Below are positions 36,940 to 45,917 of a DNA stretch of 64,000 nucleotides, in pieces. Each line of letters begins with the position of its first letter. Within the stretch, counting starts at the first letter, position 1. Below the pieces are notes generated by a model. That model had not been told where the DNA came from, searched no databases, and was given only the letters and a program-made list of their open reading frames with translations. Source of the DNA: VYFG01 sp965213885 (GTDB lineage Bacteria > Pseudomonadota > Gammaproteobacteria > Arenicellales > Poriferihabitantaceae); NCBI GenBank assembly GCA_965213885.1, contig OZ243919.1, forward strand, positions 2,294,001 through 2,358,000. The letters run 5' to 3'. Position numbers and translations under genes: made by a program.

Positions 36940-37708
36940 CCTGTCCCGGTTCCGGAATCCTCAGGGACACCTCGCCGGCATGGAATACCCGTCTGCCCCG
37001 CCCCGTTGCCAGGCAAAGGGCGCCCCGGGTGTCTACCCCGATCACGCGGCCATGAACCCGGCTCCCGGCAACGATGACCACTTCGGCGCCATGGAAGGCG
37101 TGAGCGGCGTTCCAGCGATCGACATCCGGCGCAAACCCCTCCCGGCAGAAGCGGGCCAGGTCACGGTTCAGGTTGGCAATCACTGTGGCGGTCAGCAATT
37201 CGGTGTCAATGTCATATCCATTCTCGAAAAGACCGGTCCAGGGGACCGCGGCCTCAGGATCCCTGGCAGCAAACTGCGGTAGTGTAACATTGAGTCCAAT
37301 ACCGATGACGCATCGCTCCCGGCCCAACTCCACCAGTATCCCCGCCAGTTTCCTGTGTTCGAGGAGAACGTCGTTGGGCCATTTCAGGGTGACGCCGCGC
37401 ACGCCCTGCTCCCGCAGCGCATCCAGCACGGACAGTCCGCAGACCAGGGACAGTCCGCCGGGCTGTGCACCGCGCAGGTTCCAACCCAACGACAGGTAGA
37501 TGCCCCGCCCCGGCGCGGATTCCCAGCGCCGGCCCCTGCGCCCCCGCCCGGTGGTCTGTTCCGCGGCCAGGCAGACCGAGGCGTGGAAATCCGCCACCTC
37601 ATGCAGGATATAATCGTTGGTGGAGCCTACAGATTCGAACCAGTGGAGCTTGCCGGCTGATTCGGCAGCCGCGGCCCGCAACCGTTGGTCAACGCGACGG
37701 ATATCCAT
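36929..37708 (-). CDS. birA: Biotin--[acetyl-CoA-carboxylase] ligase, lacking the HTH domain
   Basis: From ATG 37708 (MDIRRVDQRLRAAAAESAGK) the product has about 259 residues. The catalytic domain has FESVGSTNDYILHE, the biotinyl-AMP loop TTGRGRRGRRWES, and VTLKWPNDVLLEHRKLAGIL. E. coli BirA has about 60 more N-terminal residues forming a winged helix that represses bio genes. Nothing like that is visible here. The frame stays open upstream, so the start is uncertain by some 25 codons, but the extra residues do not look like HTH. It diverges from ispG. Confidence 0.9.
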   Translation of the reverse strand: MDIRRVDQRLRAAAAESAGKLHWFESVGSTNDYILHEVADFHASVCLAAEQTTGRGRRGRRWESAPGRGIYLSLGWNLRGAQPGGLSLVCGLSVLDALREQGVRGVTLKWPNDVLLEHRKLAGILVELGRERCVIGIGLNVTLPQFAARDPEAAVPWTGLFENGYDIDTELLTATVIANLNRDLARFCREGFAPDVDRWNAAHAFHGAEVVIVAGSRVHGRVIGVDTRGALCLATGRGRRVFHAGEVSLRIPEPGQDGN

Positions 37709-37771
37709 CTTGGTGCTGTCGGAAGATCGGGATATCGGGAATGATTCATCCCCGGGAACATCCATATGATA

Positions 37772-37800
37772 TTGCATGTGCTTTCGGGAAGGGATAGGGT
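37772..37800 (+). promoter_or_regulatory. Possible promoter of ispG
   Basis: TTGCAT (37772-37777) and TAGGGT (37795-37800) are separated by 17 bp in the birA-ispG divergent region, about 40 bp before the ispG ATG. The -10 is a moderate match. Confidence 0.4.
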
Positions 37801-37839
37801 AGTCTCTCTCTTGGGACCTTCTGACCTCATCAGCGGCCG

Positions 37840-38970
37840 ATGATTCAACGCAACCCCACCCGTGCGGTCCGGATCGGACGCGTAACCGTCGGCGACAATC
37901 ACCCCATTGCCGTGCAGAGCATGTGCGCCACGCCGACCACCGACGTGGACGCCACGCTGGCGCAGCTCCGGTTGCTGGAACAGGCCGGCGCCGATATCGT
38001 GCGCATCGCCGCGGACAACCGCAGGGATGCACAGGCGCTGATCCGGATCCGGGGCGAGAGTGAGGCGGTACTGAGCGTCGACCTGCAGGAAAACTACCGC
38101 CTGGCCGAAGTGATTGCGCCCCATGTGGACAAGATCCGCTACAACCCCGGACATCTGTACCATCATGAGCGCCGGAAACCCTGGAAGGACAAGGTCTCCT
38201 TCCTGGTGGACATCGCGGGCGAGAACGACTGCGCTATCCGCATCGGGGTCAACGCGGGTTCGGTGGATCCGGAAAAATCCTCCGGTGACGAGAACGGGAA
38301 CTCGGTGGCCCCCATGGTGGAAAGCGCCCTCGAGCACAGCGACCTGCTGGACTCCCTGGGTTTCTCCCGCTACTGCGTCTCCCTCAAGGATTCCGATCCG
38401 CAGAAAACCGTGGCGGCCTACACCGCCTTTGCGGGCGCCCGACCGGAAATCCCCCTGCATGTCGGTGTGACCGAGGCGGGCATGCCACCCATGGGAATCG
38501 AAAAGACGCGCATTGCCTTCGAGCAGCTGATCGGCAATGGCATCGGCGACACCGTCCGGGTGTCGCTCACGCTGCCCAACGACCGCAAACACGAGGAAAT
38601 CATCGCCGGCCGACAGATACTCGCCGATATCAGCGCCGGCCGAGTCCGCACCGTAGTGCACTTCAATCCGGATCGCCTGAACCTGATCAGCTGCCCCAGC
38701 TGCTCCCGGGTGGAGAACGAGGCCTTCATCGACCTGGCGCACAAGGTGCAGGCAAGGACCCGGTGGGCCGAGGAGCACGCGCTGACCATCGCCGTCATGG
38801 GCTGCCGGGTCAATGGGCCGGGGGAGACCGACGACGCCGATCTCGGTCTCTGGTGCGGACCGAACTACGTCAACCTGAAATGCCGCGGGGAAAAGGTCGG
38901 GGCGTTCCGCTATGACGAAATCCTCGACCGACTGGATGTCGAGCTCACCAGGCTGGTGGAGAAGCCCTGA
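37840..38970 (+). CDS. ispG: 4-hydroxy-3-methylbut-2-en-1-yl diphosphate synthase (flavodoxin)
   Basis: The 376-residue protein is the penultimate enzyme of the MEP isoprenoid pathway, reducing MEcPP to HMBPP. The TIM barrel holds GADIVRIAADN, YNPGHL and RIGVNAGS. The C-terminal iron-sulfur domain has SCPSCSR and MGCRVNGPGE, supplying the three Cys ligands and the Glu of the [4Fe-4S] cluster. It stands alone between birA and ilvD, not next to ndk, rodZ or hisS as in E. coli. Confidence 0.96.
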   Translation: MIQRNPTRAVRIGRVTVGDNHPIAVQSMCATPTTDVDATLAQLRLLEQAGADIVRIAADNRRDAQALIRIRGESEAVLSVDLQENYRLAEVIAPHVDKIRYNPGHLYHHERRKPWKDKVSFLVDIAGENDCAIRIGVNAGSVDPEKSSGDENGNSVAPMVESALEHSDLLDSLGFSRYCVSLKDSDPQKTVAAYTAFAGARPEIPLHVGVTEAGMPPMGIEKTRIAFEQLIGNGIGDTVRVSLTLPNDRKHEEIIAGRQILADISAGRVRTVVHFNPDRLNLISCPSCSRVENEAFIDLAHKVQARTRWAEEHALTIAVMGCRVNGPGETDDADLGLWCGPNYVNLKCRGEKVGAFRYDEILDRLDVELTRLVEKP

Positions 38971-39105
38971 GTCCCGCCGGGGCGGATCCCGCCCCTCAGC
39001 CATGCGGCGACCGGCATCCGCACGCCCGCGGAATGGCGCCGGGCCGGCCTGATGCGGCAATGGCATGGACCTTGCGGCATCCGTCAAAAGCCGCGACGGC
39101 AATTT

Positions 39106-39114
39106 TGATATAAT
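39106..39114 (+). promoter_or_regulatory. Extended -10 promoter of ilvD
   Basis: TGATATAAT is an extended -10 element (TGn plus a perfect TATAAT), 30 bp before the ilvD ATG. No convincing -35 is present at 17 bp, as is usual for extended -10 promoters. I see no leader peptide or attenuator. Confidence 0.55.
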
Positions 39115-39144
39115 CCGCTGCCGGCAATCAACCTGATCTGGAAA

Positions 39145-40986
39145 ATGCCCGATTATCGCTCTTGGACCACCACCCGCGGCCGAACCATGGCGGGCGCCCG
39201 CGCACTGTGGCGCGCCACCGGCATGAAAGAGGAGGATTTCGATAAGCCCATCATTGCGGTGTCGAATTCGTTCACCCAGTTCGTTCCCGGTCACGTGCAC
39301 CTGAAAGACATGGGACAGTTGGTGGCCCGTGAAATCGAGAAGGCCGGCGGCGTGGCCAAGGAATTCAATACCATCGCGGTGGACGACGGCATCGCCATGG
39401 GGCACGGCGGCATGCTCTATTCCCTGCCCTCCCGGGAAATCATCGCCGATTCCGTCGAATACATGGTCAACGCCCACTGCGCCGACGCGCTGGTCTGCAT
39501 CTCCAACTGCGACAAGATCACTCCGGGCATGCTGATGGCGACGATGCGGCTGAATATCCCCACCATCTTCGTCTCCGGCGGCCCCATGGAGGCGGGCAAG
39601 GTCACCTGGCGTGACCACGAACGGTCCGTCGACCTGATCGACGCCATGATCGTGGCGGCGGACGACAGCGTGTCGGACGAGGAGACGGCCGCCATGGAGC
39701 GCTCCGCCTGCCCCACCTGCGGTTCCTGTTCCGGGATGTTCACCGCCAACTCGATGAACTGCCTGACCGAGGCCCTCGGCCTCGCCCTGCCCGGCAACGG
39801 CACCCTGGTGGCAACCCACGCCGAACGCGAGAGCCTGTTTCTGCAGGCGGGACGGCGGATCGTGGCGATGGCCAGACGCCATTACGAGGAAGATGACACA
39901 GGGCTGCTGCCCCGCAACATCGCCAGCTTCGAGGCGTTCGAGAACGCCATAACCCTGGACATCGCCATGGGTGGCTCCACCAACACGGTGCTGCATCTGC
40001 TCGCCGCGGCCCGGGAAGGGGAGATCCCCTTCAGCATGCAGGACATCGACCGCCTGTCCCGCAAGGTCCCCAACCTGTGCAAGGTGGCTCCCGCCACCCC
40101 GGACTACCATGTCGAGGACGTGCACCGCGCCGGTGGCGTCATCGGCATCCTGGGCGAACTGGACCGGGCGGGGCTGATCAACCGCGACGTCTGCACCGTG
40201 CACGCCCCCACCATCGGCGAGGCCATCGCCGAGTGGGACGTGGTGAATTCGGACCGGCCCGACTGCCGGGATTTCTACCGCGCCGCGCCCGGCGGAATCC
40301 CCACCCAGGTGGCCTTCAGCCAGAACAAGCGTTACCAGTCCCTGGATCTGGACCGGGATAGCGGCTGCGTTCGGGACAAGGCCCATGCATACAGCCAGGA
40401 CGGCGGGCTGGCCGTACTCTACGGCAACCTGGCCGAGGAGGGCTGCATCGTCAAGACCGCAGGGGTTGACGAGAGCATCCTGACATTCACCGGCCGAGCC
40501 CGGATCTTCGAAAGCCAGGAGGCTGCGGTGGACGGCATCCTGGGCAACGAAATCGAGCCTGGAGACATCGTGGTGATCCGTTACGAGGGCCCCAAGGGCG
40601 GACCCGGGATGCAGGAGATGCTCTACCCGACGTCCTACCTCAAGTCCAAGAATCTCGGCAAAGCCTGCGCTCTGGTCACGGATGGGCGCTTCTCCGGCGG
40701 CACGTCCGGACTGTCCATCGGCCACGTTTCCCCGGAAGCAGCGGAAGGCGGCCTGATCGGCCTTGTGGAGGAAAACGACACCATCGAGATCGATATTCCG
40801 GACAGGCGCATCCATCTCGCCTTGGACGAGGCCACCATCAAATCCCGGCGCGCAGCCATGGAGGCCAGGGGGAGCGATGCGTGGAAACCCGATCGGGACC
40901 GCACAGTCAGCACCGCCCTGAAAGCCTACGGACTTCTGGCCACCAGCGCGGCCAACGGTGCAGTGAGGGACATCAACCAGCTCTGA
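39145..40986 (+). CDS. ilvD: Dihydroxy-acid dehydratase
   Basis: The 613-residue protein dehydrates 2,3-dihydroxy acids in valine, isoleucine and pantothenate synthesis. The Fe-S ligands are in CDKITPGM and ACPTCGSCSGMFTANSMNCL. Other family segments are VDDGIAMGHGGMLYSLPSRE, GGSTNTVLHLLA, KTAGVDES and TDGRFSGGTSGLSIGHVSPE. The length matches E. coli IlvD (616). It is monocistronic. Confidence 0.97.
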   Translation: MPDYRSWTTTRGRTMAGARALWRATGMKEEDFDKPIIAVSNSFTQFVPGHVHLKDMGQLVAREIEKAGGVAKEFNTIAVDDGIAMGHGGMLYSLPSREIIADSVEYMVNAHCADALVCISNCDKITPGMLMATMRLNIPTIFVSGGPMEAGKVTWRDHERSVDLIDAMIVAADDSVSDEETAAMERSACPTCGSCSGMFTANSMNCLTEALGLALPGNGTLVATHAERESLFLQAGRRIVAMARRHYEEDDTGLLPRNIASFEAFENAITLDIAMGGSTNTVLHLLAAAREGEIPFSMQDIDRLSRKVPNLCKVAPATPDYHVEDVHRAGGVIGILGELDRAGLINRDVCTVHAPTIGEAIAEWDVVNSDRPDCRDFYRAAPGGIPTQVAFSQNKRYQSLDLDRDSGCVRDKAHAYSQDGGLAVLYGNLAEEGCIVKTAGVDESILTFTGRARIFESQEAAVDGILGNEIEPGDIVVIRYEGPKGGPGMQEMLYPTSYLKSKNLGKACALVTDGRFSGGTSGLSIGHVSPEAAEGGLIGLVEENDTIEIDIPDRRIHLALDEATIKSRRAAMEARGSDAWKPDRDRTVSTALKAYGLLATSAANGAVRDINQL

Positions 40987-41125
40987 GGCCCGTCCCTGCA
41001 CGAATCCGTCCGGGCGAGCGGACAGGCAACCGCAGCCCACGGGCTTCGGCACGGCGGGATTGACCCGCAGGCGCCTTCCTCCCACGACCCGGGCCGCGCG
41101 CCCGGCTGCAAGGGGACCTGGCGGA

Positions 41126-41641
41126 TCACATCCGGTAGGCGATCAGTGCGTGGCGGGTGTCCGGGGTCACCCGGTCCGGATCCAGTGCGAGCGCACTGTC
41201 CACGGACATGAATTCAGCCGACGTCACTTCCTCCGCCTGCAGGCGGAACGGCCCCTCGTGCACGCAGGAAAATACCCGCCCCCAGTTGCGGTTCCTGACC
41301 GGGGACTTCAGGTCATCATAGAACAGGTCGAAATGGCCGGTGAGCCGGGGGCTGATGCCGAGTTCTTCCTTGAGTTCCCTGCGAGCCGACAACTCATAGC
41401 TTTCGCCGTGCTGGATGATGCCGCCGGCTGCCAGGTCGTAGCGCCCGGGACACCAGTCCTTGGTGTCGGAACGCGCCTGCACCAGGATCTCGCCGGCCTG
41501 GTTGAACACCAGGACATAGGTCACCCGGTAGGTGTATCCCCTGCCCTTGACCACGGGTCTCGGCAGCGCATCGACGACGTTGTCCGCCAGGTCGATGACC
41601 GTGACGATTTCAGGCGGCTTCGCCTCGTCGGTGACGCTCAT
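41126..41641 (-). CDS. NUDIX hydrolase (YfcD-like)
   Basis: The Nudix box fits perfectly: G-IIQHG-E-SYELSAR-RELKEELGI. From ATG 41641 (MSVTDEAKPPEIVTVIDLAD) the product has 171 residues. The start is uncertain because the frame is open for 23 more codons. The profile (VTYVLVFNQAGEILVQARSD, FDLFYDD, GRVFSCVHEGPF) resembles E. coli YfcD and the IPP-isomerase-like branch. The substrate is unknown. It converges on ilvD. Confidence 0.88.
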   Translation of the reverse strand: MSVTDEAKPPEIVTVIDLADNVVDALPRPVVKGRGYTYRVTYVLVFNQAGEILVQARSDTKDWCPGRYDLAAGGIIQHGESYELSARRELKEELGISPRLTGHFDLFYDDLKSPVRNRNWGRVFSCVHEGPFRLQAEEVTSAEFMSVDSALALDPDRVTPDTRHALIAYRM

Positions 41642-41746
41642 CGGGGCGGATGCGAAAGAATGCCCGAACGTGGAAGCGCGCCGGGAACCGGGCCATGGCG
41701 GCAGCGACATGCCTGGATGCCGCGGCCAGCCGCCGGCACTGCCCGC

Positions 41747-41878
41747 TCATCCGGCGGAAGAAGCCGCAGTCCGTCCGGATCCTTGTTCTTCAGGGGTCTC
41801 ATCGCAGCCGCATTCCCAGAGTTTCCGGAACTGCACATACAGGCGCCGCCCGAAGGTGCGGACCCGGGCATATCCCAT
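41747..41878 (-). CDS. Possible small ORF upstream of the NUDIX gene (43 aa)
   Basis: ATG 41878 opens MGYARVRTFGRRLYVQFRKL and ends at TGA 41747, with an amphipathic basic start and an acidic ECGCDETPEEQ stretch. A TATAAT lies on the same strand at 41919-41924. I know no homologue. It could be a real small protein in the NUDIX transcript or chance. Confidence 0.3.
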   Translation of the reverse strand: MGYARVRTFGRRLYVQFRKLWECGCDETPEEQGSGRTAASSAG

Positions 41879-42575
41879 CGCACCATGTCACAAACCGTCT
41901 CGCGTCATTGGGACGGCAATTATAACGGGACCGGAACGCCACGGCCCGGATGCATTGCTGCCGCCCCGGGCGCGCAGCCCGGATGATCCGTGCAGGGCCC
42001 GGCTTGCAATCCGGCAAGGCGGGGGGATCACCTGACCATCGCGCAGGCCTGGCGAGGCGGGATATCGAGTGCTGCCCGGGCCGACGGATGAGAAAAATCA
42101 CTTCAGGCGGACGGAGCGGCGGCAAGAATACGCCGCCGATACCGGCCGGCCTTCCGGACACGAGAATTCACGATGCGATAAACTTTGCCCTCGCCTGTAT
42201 TGCCTGGTCTCATTCACCCCGGGAGTGGCTCTTGGTTGACCGTATCGTGGACAGAAATTCCCTGGACCAGCGTCCTGGGGGCGAGCCCGCATGGCGTATG
42301 GTCCGAGGCTTGGTGGACAGGTCACGACGACCGGCCTCCAACCGGAACGCCACGGATGCGGTCCGGTCGGTGTCACGCGAGCCCGCTCCCTTCTCCCTCC
42401 ATCCCGAAGGATGCGGGAAACCTCACGCGAACCTGCTTGATGGCGGACGGAAGCACCGGCTCCTGGAGGCTGCGGGGGTGGCTGGCGCCATGCGGGGGCG
42501 CGTTCCGCGCGATGTCGAATTGCGGGTAGACCCGCTGCGCGGGACGGTTTTCGCCTGTTGCCGGCATAGCGAATA
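41879..42575 (+). other. Gene-poor interval of about 700 bp
   Basis: Several open frames cross this interval in both directions, but none has a recognisable domain, a good ribosome-binding site or a credible composition. No tRNA, repeat or clear hairpin with T-run is visible. It separates the conserved housekeeping stretch from the accessory stretch. Confidence 0.5.
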
Positions 42576-43184
42576 ATGGAGATTGCGTCGTTTGCCCGGG
42601 GCTTCGGTCTGGGGTTCAGCCTGATTGCCGCCATTGGCGCACAGAACGCCTATGTCCTGACCCGGGGCATCCTGCAGAATCATCACTGGCCGGTCGCCCT
42701 GGTGTGCAGTCTGCTGGATGCCCTGCTGATCGCCTTGGGCATACTGGGCATGGGCCGACTGGTGACGGTATGGCCCTGGTTCATCGATGGACTGACCGTA
42801 TTCGGGGCATTGTTCCTGTTCGGCTATGGCCTGCTTGCCCTTCGCCGCCTGTTTCACCGCGGCCGGCTGGAGACGGGAAGCGACCGGGTATCGCTCGGGG
42901 CTGCGATTTCCACGGCACTGGCGCTGAGCCTGCTCAATCCCCATGTCTATCTGGACACGGTGGTGCTGATAGGCGGTGTCAGTGTTCGGGAACCTCCCGG
43001 TGCCCGGGCGCTGTTCGGCGCAGGTGCGGCGATGGCGTCCATGGTGTGGTTTTCCTGCCTCACCATCGGCGGGCGGGCAATGCAGGGCTGGTTCCGGTCG
43101 AAAAGGGCCTGGCAGGCGCTGGACCTGCTCGTCGTGACGGTGATGTGGGCGATCGCTTTCTCCCTGGTAGGGAATCTGGTGTGA
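42576..43184 (+). CDS. LysE/ArgO-family amino acid exporter
   Basis: The 202-residue protein has about six hydrophobic segments and the family motif FSLIAAIGAQNAYVLTRGIL near the N-terminus. LSLLNPHVYLDTVVLIGGVS and WFSCLTIGGR are characteristic of LysE/ArgO rather than RhtB. Members export lysine, arginine or canavanine. The usual divergent LysR-type regulator (ArgP/LysG) is not adjacent. Confidence 0.9.
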   Translation: MEIASFARGFGLGFSLIAAIGAQNAYVLTRGILQNHHWPVALVCSLLDALLIALGILGMGRLVTVWPWFIDGLTVFGALFLFGYGLLALRRLFHRGRLETGSDRVSLGAAISTALALSLLNPHVYLDTVVLIGGVSVREPPGARALFGAGAAMASMVWFSCLTIGGRAMQGWFRSKRAWQALDLLVVTVMWAIAFSLVGNLV

Positions 43185-43225
43185 AATCCGCAGGTACGGC
43201 CCGCCGGGTTGCCGCCGGCGGGCCG

Positions 43226-43972
43226 GTGTTTCATGTCCCCGGCGCGGTCGCGCGTGCCGAGCGCCGCCCGGTGGGCTTTCTCCTTCCCACTGAGCGTGAT
43301 GAGCAAGTCCAGTTCTGCCGGACTGGACTTCGCGGACAAATCATGAAGGAAAGCGCCGGCAACGGTGTCCCGGCTCAACGACGGCTTCCTGATCGCGACA
43401 GGGGTCTGGGCGGCGAGCGCTTCGAGCGTCGAAAAATGCTGACAGCCGGCAAATCCGCGTGTTCGCCATGCTCCGGGCGCCAATCGAATATCTCGGCCCG
43501 CCCGGCCACCTCGAAATCGATATAAGCGGATTGGGGGATGTCGTCCGCAACGTTCACGTCCCGCAAGATTGCGGTCTTTTCGTCCCGCGACCGGCATGCG
43601 CACGAAGCTTGATTTCCCGGAGCCGTTGTCGCCGTAAACGATCGTCAGACCGCTTGCAGCGAACGTCAGACCCTGGCCGCTCGCCAGCGCGTTCACACCT
43701 AGAGGATCGCGCAGCCCCGCGATCGCGACCGGCTTGCCGGCCAGCCACTGAGGCGCGATATGCTCGTCGGACAGGGGGAAACTTTCGCCCCCGTTCCCGA
43801 GGCAAATCTCCTCAAGCTCGTTTATGTCCCGATCCGACAGCTCGCCGCCCACCAGCAGGCGGCGTAGCGCGTCTCTCAGCCACCCGGGCCTGTCTCTCGA
43901 TCACTCGAGAATGTCTTCGAGGGCCGACGTCTCCGTGTAGGGGCGCATTTCGCTTTCAGGTGTCCAAGCCAT
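43226..43972 (-). pseudogene. Broken AAA/RecF-like ATPase gene
   Basis: The reading frame starts MAWTPESEMRPYTETSALED at 43972 and hits a TGA at 43901-43903 where Trp is expected before SRDRPGWLRDALRRLLVGG. The Walker A GLTIVYGDNGSGKSSFVR lies around 43600-43650. A short deletion next to CGCATG then shifts the frame into DEKTAILRDVNVADDIPQSA. An extra base in the A-run at 43432-43436 shifts it again. The frame resumes at TPVAIRKPSLSRDTVAGAFL and stops being recognisable near 43226. Such ATPases occur in large nuclease or phage-defence proteins. This one cannot be functional. Confidence 0.85.
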
Positions 43973-43978
43973 TAGAAC

Positions 43979-44752
43979 CTAATCGGTCTTGTCCAGGCGG
44001 TAGTGTCTGCTCAGCAATGCGATCGCATCGGCCAGCGTGATCGGCAACTTCAACGCCTTGTAATCGAATTCCGGATCGTCGGAGACCCGTTCGAGAAACT
44101 TGGCCAGGTCAGCCCATATGGGGCCGGCGACATTGAGCTCGCCCTCACCCGGCAGCAACTGAATCAGCCGGAAGACATCGCCGCGGTGCTTTCGTATGTG
44201 ACGCGAATCAATATCCTCGCCTCCCGCCCTGAGCCCGGCAAGATCGAGAAACGCGCGCGCCTTGAACGGGATCAGGATCCTCTCGTCGATCAGGCTGATC
44301 CCGTCGATCACGACGCGCATGTCCCGGAGCGCTTCGAAATAGTCATCGTCAAGCAATATTGCCGAGAGGCTGATCACATCCTCTTCAACGGGTATCGGCG
44401 AGAGCTTGGCACTATCGGGAAGCGGCTGCGTCTCCGGGCGGCGTGTGAAGAGCTCGATCATCGCAGGGTATGTATCGTCCAAAGGGCGATGAAAACGGTA
44501 GAATTCCCGCCGGCCGCTGGAGCGTTCCCGAGCCCGGTATCCGCCGGCGTCCAGGAAGCCCGCGAGGACCGTGGCAAACTCGGCACTCACCGCCTCCACA
44601 CAGAGCACGATGTCGAAGTCCTTGGTGGCTCGAAACGGGAGTCCGACTTCGCCGAAAAGGATATCGCAGGCGCTGCCGCCAATCAGCGCATAGCTTTCTT
44701 CGTGCCCTGCGAAATGTTCTCGGAACCGCCCCAGTCCCCTCACCATGTCCAT
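43979..44752 (-). CDS. AbiEii-like nucleotidyltransferase
   Basis: The 257-residue protein shows a minimal nucleotidyltransferase active site: ALIGGSACDIL (Gly25-Gly26-Ser27) and RATKDFDIVL with Asp45-x-Asp47. The size and layout resemble type IV toxin/AbiEii and related HTH-paired nucleotidyltransferases. It is intact, with no frameshift, although its neighbours are damaged. It overlaps the upstream winged-helix gene by 13 bp, so the two form a bicistron. Enzymatic target and toxin activity are inference. Confidence 0.75.
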   Translation of the reverse strand: MDMVRGLGRFREHFAGHEESYALIGGSACDILFGEVGLPFRATKDFDIVLCVEAVSAEFATVLAGFLDAGGYRARERSSGRREFYRFHRPLDDTYPAMIELFTRRPETQPLPDSAKLSPIPVEEDVISLSAILLDDDYFEALRDMRVVIDGISLIDERILIPFKARAFLDLAGLRAGGEDIDSRHIRKHRGDVFRLIQLLPGEGELNVAGPIWADLAKFLERVSDDPEFDYKALKLPITLADAIALLSRHYRLDKTD

Positions 44753-45375
44753 TGTTCCAGTAGCCGGTCGACGGCCATGGACAAACGCTCATCTGAGTCC
44801 CACCAGAACTGGGCGAACAGGGAAAGTGGATCGACCATTTGGTTCCTAGCCAACACCCGCGGATCGTATCGCCAAGTCGCTAACGCTCCATCCGATCCGT
44901 ACTCGGCATCTCGCCGATCCACCCACCCCTCGGCGATCAGTTCGCGCATCTGATCGGAGGTCACGGCATAAACCGGCAGTGTCGCGGGAGGACTCAGATC
45001 GGTTAGACGGGCGAGGGCGTGCTCACCGGCCAGCGGCAGACTCCACGGCTTCTTCCGCCATCGGATATGGTCCACTCGCCGCTCAGGACGAATCAGTAGC
45101 GTCTTGGCAATATCGATCAGCAAGCGCCCTTCTGTGCGAAACGACATGAGCTTCCTGCGACCGCGCCGTTCGATCCGGGCAAGGCTAACGGCGGCGAGCT
45201 CTTCGAAAGCGCGGCTCATGGTCATGACCGAATACCGAAGCGACTCCGTCATCTCTGTCGGCGTCCACTGCTGACCCGGCTCACCATTGAGGAGGTGGAA
45301 AAACAAAACCAGTTGAGCCGACGGCGACAAACTGTCGGGCCGTTTCGGTTTCGGCCCCCTGAAATGCTCGCGCAA
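44740..45375 (-). CDS. 5'-truncated winged-helix protein, partner of the nucleotidyltransferase
   Basis: The 211 residues from TTG 45375 contain a MarR-like winged helix (SAQLVLFFHLLNGEPGQQWT, then SLRYSVMTMSRAFEELAAV) and a C-terminal domain of unknown function. In-frame codons continue upstream to 45385 (TTLATDLREHF), where they meet the end of an IS630 fragment at a TA. The original N-terminus appears to have been cut off by that insertion. Its pairing with the nucleotidyltransferase suggests an antitoxin or repressor. Confidence 0.65.
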   Translation of the reverse strand: MREHFRGPKPKRPDSLSPSAQLVLFFHLLNGEPGQQWTPTEMTESLRYSVMTMSRAFEELAAVSLARIERRGRRKLMSFRTEGRLLIDIAKTLLIRPERRVDHIRWRKKPWSLPLAGEHALARLTDLSPPATLPVYAVTSDQMRELIAEGWVDRRDAEYGSDGALATWRYDPRVLARNQMVDPLSLFAQFWWDSDERLSMAVDRLLEQWTW

Positions 45376-45385
45376 GTCCGTCGCT

Positions 45386-45724
45386 AGTGTAGTGTCCTTA
45401 TCAAAGTGGTGATTAAGAAGCGTCCGCCAGAGCGGCCCGACCGCGTTCGACCTTCACCATAATCTCGCCGAGGGATTTCGTCCACACCAGCGGCTGCGGA
45501 TGCTCGTTGTGACGCTTCAGGTACTCCCGCAGGCACTGCTCGAGATGCGGCACAGAGGTGAAGACGCCGCGCCGGATCTGCTTGTCGGTCAGCATCGCGA
45601 AGAACCGCTCCACCAGGTTCGCCCACGAGGCGCTGGTCGGCGTGAAGTGCAGGAAGATGCGCTTCCTGCGCTCGATCCAGGCCTGCACCTTCTCGTGCTT
45701 GTGGGTCGCGTAGTTGTCGAGCAC
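45386..45724 (-). mobile_element. IS630-family transposase fragment
   Basis: A 103-residue frame (45413-45724) encodes the C-terminal part of an IS630-type DDE transposase: LDNYATHKHEKVQAWIERRK, then FTPTSASWANLVERFFAML with the catalytic Glu. The element's end GTGTAGTGTCCTTATCAA abuts a TA, the IS630 target. The N-terminal half and the second inverted repeat are missing. The next 193 bp (45725-45917) hold no recognisable coding sequence. Confidence 0.8.
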
Positions 45725-45917
45725 GATTCAAATCCCGGCAACCACAGCAGGTATCGTGAAGGACGAGTGGCCGCGGTTCACGCACCCCCCGTTGCGTACC
45801 CGATACGCCGCAACCATCGGGAAGTGCGTCTTTCGCATCGTCCCGGGAGTGAATCGCCGCCAGCGTCAAACCTGACACGAGCACCGGCCCGCCGACCCCG
45901 CGTTTCAGGGAAGTCCC

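Noticed and set aside
41950..42576. 208-residue frame before the LysE gene
   Set aside because: It has no recognisable domain, an unusual Arg/Pro composition and no ribosome-binding site. Competing frames of equal length exist on the other strand.
42947..43852. Intact 301-residue ATPase gene on the minus strand
   Set aside because: Homology runs through three frames with a nonsense codon upstream, and the last third is antisense to the LysE gene.
45384..45884. 166-residue frame over the IS630 fragment
   Set aside because: It is out of frame with the recognisable transposase residues (LDNYATHKH and following), which read at 45413-45724.
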